A stretch of DNA of 6,086 bases from the NCBI GenBank assembly GCA_031289165.1, contig JAITPZ010000020.1, positions 1 to 6,086 on the forward strand. The letters are read 5' to 3'. The notes beneath the pieces were generated by a model. That model was not told where the DNA came from and searched no databases. It saw only the letters and a program-made list of their open reading frames with translations. Each line of letters opens with the position of its first letter. Position 1 is the stretch's first letter. This DNA comes from Synergistaceae bacterium. GTDB taxonomy: Bacteria; Synergistota; Synergistia; Synergistales; Aminobacteriaceae. The position numbers and the translations under genes are program-made. Positions 4,940 to 6,086 of the stretch are shown here, in pieces.

Positions 4940-6086
4940 ATGTTTGAGATTCTCAGGACCGCGTTTCGGTCTCTTTTTGCCAATAAGACACGGTCCGCGC
5001 TGACGATGCTGGGGATCATCATCGGGGTTGGGGCGGTGATCACGATGGTTGCCATCGGCAGCGGGGCCGCGATGAAAATGGACCGCTTCATCGCCGGCGT
5101 GGGGTCCAACCTCGTGATCGTCTTTCCGGGTACGGCCCGTACCGGCGGCAGCCGCCAGGCCGCGGGCAGCGCCGCGTCGCTGACCCTGGCGGACGCGGAG
5201 GCTCTGAGAAGCGAGGGTCTTTTCATCTCCGAGGTCGTCCCCGAGATCTACGGGGGGACCCAACTGGTCTACGGCAACAACAACTGGAACACCACGACGC
5301 TGGGGGGCACGTCCGGCATACTGGAGGTGCGCGAGTGGAGGATCGCCGCGGGGCAGCCCCTCGCGGACGCCGACGTGCGCGGGGCCTCCAAGGTGTGCCT
5401 TCTGGGCGGCACCGTGGCGAAGAACCTCTTCGGCGAGGAGGACCCCGTGGGGAAGATCGTCCGCATTCGAAAGGTTCCGTTCCGCGTGGTGGGCGTTCTG
5501 GAGGCCAAGGGCCCCAATCCCTGGGGCGGGGACCAGGATGATCTCGTCATCGTTCCGATCACGACGGCGCAGCGGCGTCTTTTCAGAAGCGCGATCCCCG
5601 GGTCGGTGCGGCGCATCACCGTTCAGGCGTCGGACAGAAAATCGCTCGCCGCCATGCAGGACGAGGCGCGCGCCATTCTGCGTCAGCGCCATCGGTTGCC
5701 CGAGGGGACGGAGGACGATTTCGTGATCCGGGACATGACGCAGATACTGGAAAACGTCGCCGCCTCGACGCGCGTTATGGCGCTGCTTCTCGGTTCGGTG
5801 GCGTCCATTTCGCTGCTCGTCGGGGGAATTGGAATCATGAACATCATGCTGGTCTCGGTCAGCGAGCGGACGCGGGAGATCGGCATACGCATGGCGGTCG
5901 GCGCGCGCCCCGTCGACGTGCGCCTGCAGTTTCTCGCCGAGGCCGTCGCCCTCTCGATCATCGGGGGCAGCATCGGCATCCTCGGTGGGGTGGGGGTATC
6001 GCGCGTCATCACGGAGATTTTCGAGTGGCCCACCATCGTCTCCACGTCGTCCATCATGATCGCCGTGGGCTTTTCCGCAATGGTCG
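4940..6086 (+). CDS. ABC transporter permease, MacB/FtsX type (partial at 3' end)
   Basis: The frame is open from ATG 4940 to the window edge: 382 residues with no stop. Stand-alone MacB-type permeases are usually about 400 residues, so only a short tail is missing. After a cytoplasmic amphipathic start (MFEILRTAFRSLFANKTRSA), the first membrane segment is about 20-43 (LTMLGIIIGVGAVITMVAIG). A large extracytoplasmic core domain follows at about 45-275 (KNLFGEEDPVGKIV at 161-174 is typical). The FtsX domain has membrane segments at about 279-306 and 333-356, and the start of a fourth at about 371. Between segments two and three lies the family signature SERTREIGIRMAVGAR (308-323), the cytoplasmic coupling region. 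There is no fused ATPase, unlike E. coli MacB, so the ATPase must be encoded elsewhere, perhaps downstream. Relatives work with a MacA-like adaptor to export peptides, macrolides or lipoprotein-related cargo; the substrate here cannot be told. It follows pap by 12 bases. Confidence 0.9.
   Translation, partial: MFEILRTAFRSLFANKTRSALTMLGIIIGVGAVITMVAIGSGAAMKMDRFIAGVGSNLVIVFPGTARTGGSRQAAGSAASLTLADAEALRSEGLFISEVVPEIYGGTQLVYGNNNWNTTTLGGTSGILEVREWRIAAGQPLADADVRGASKVCLLGGTVAKNLFGEEDPVGKIVRIRKVPFRVVGVLEAKGPNPWGGDQDDLVIVPITTAQRRLFRSAIPGSVRRITVQASDRKSLAAMQDEARAILRQRHRLPEGTEDDFVIRDMTQILENVAASTRVMALLLGSVASISLLVGGIGIMNIMLVSVSERTREIGIRMAVGARPVDVRLQFLAEAVALSIIGGSIGILGGVGVSRVITEIFEWPTIVSTSSIMIAVGFSAMV

Noticed and set aside
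3848..5692. 614-codon open frame on the minus strand across pap and the permease gene
   Set aside because: It is opposite two well-supported genes with clear family motifs. Its product is rich in Arg, His, Gly and Pro with no recognisable domain, and no credible ribosome-binding site was seen. High GC at third codon positions creates such long antisense frames.

Overview
The window is high-GC bacterial chromosome. It holds four genes: the 3' end of a GLUG-repeat protein, a cobalamin-dependent methionine synthase without a reactivation domain (metH, minus strand), a two-domain polyphosphate:AMP phosphotransferase (pap), and a MacB/FtsX-type ABC permease cut by the right edge. The gene set, strong G/C third-position bias and GLUG-type surface protein fit a diderm anaerobe such as a member of Synergistota. 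That assignment is inference from general resemblance, not from a marker gene.

Layout. Bases 1-393 (+) encode the C-terminal end of a Gly/Ala/Thr/Asn-rich repeat protein, probably exported or on the surface. Bases 394-728 are a non-coding, less GC-rich gap. It holds a strong GC hairpin (480-513), a small hairpin (524-538) and a terminator-shaped hairpin with seven T residues (704-743) that overlaps the end of metH. Bases 729-3233 (-) are metH. Bases 3234-3412 are a divergent promoter region. A good extended -10 promoter faces metH and a weaker -35/-10 pair faces pap. Bases 3413-4927 (+) are pap. Twelve bases later, with its ribosome-binding site overlapping the pap stop, the ABC permease starts at 4940 and runs off the window.

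How the genes relate. MetH makes methionine from homocysteine and methyl-tetrahydrofolate, but here it has no AdoMet-binding reactivation domain, so reactivation must come from another protein or an unusual reductant. Pap turns AMP into ADP using polyphosphate. Its C-terminal domain looks catalytic, while its N-terminal copy has lost several key residues. The tight spacing suggests pap and the permease are co-transcribed, but their functions have no obvious link.

I found no tRNA, rRNA, CRISPR array or recognisable insertion sequence, and no clearly new system. The points most worth checking are the degenerate N-terminal PPK2 domain, the missing MetH reactivation domain, and the structured 394-743 gap, which could hold a small RNA or a dispersed repeat.
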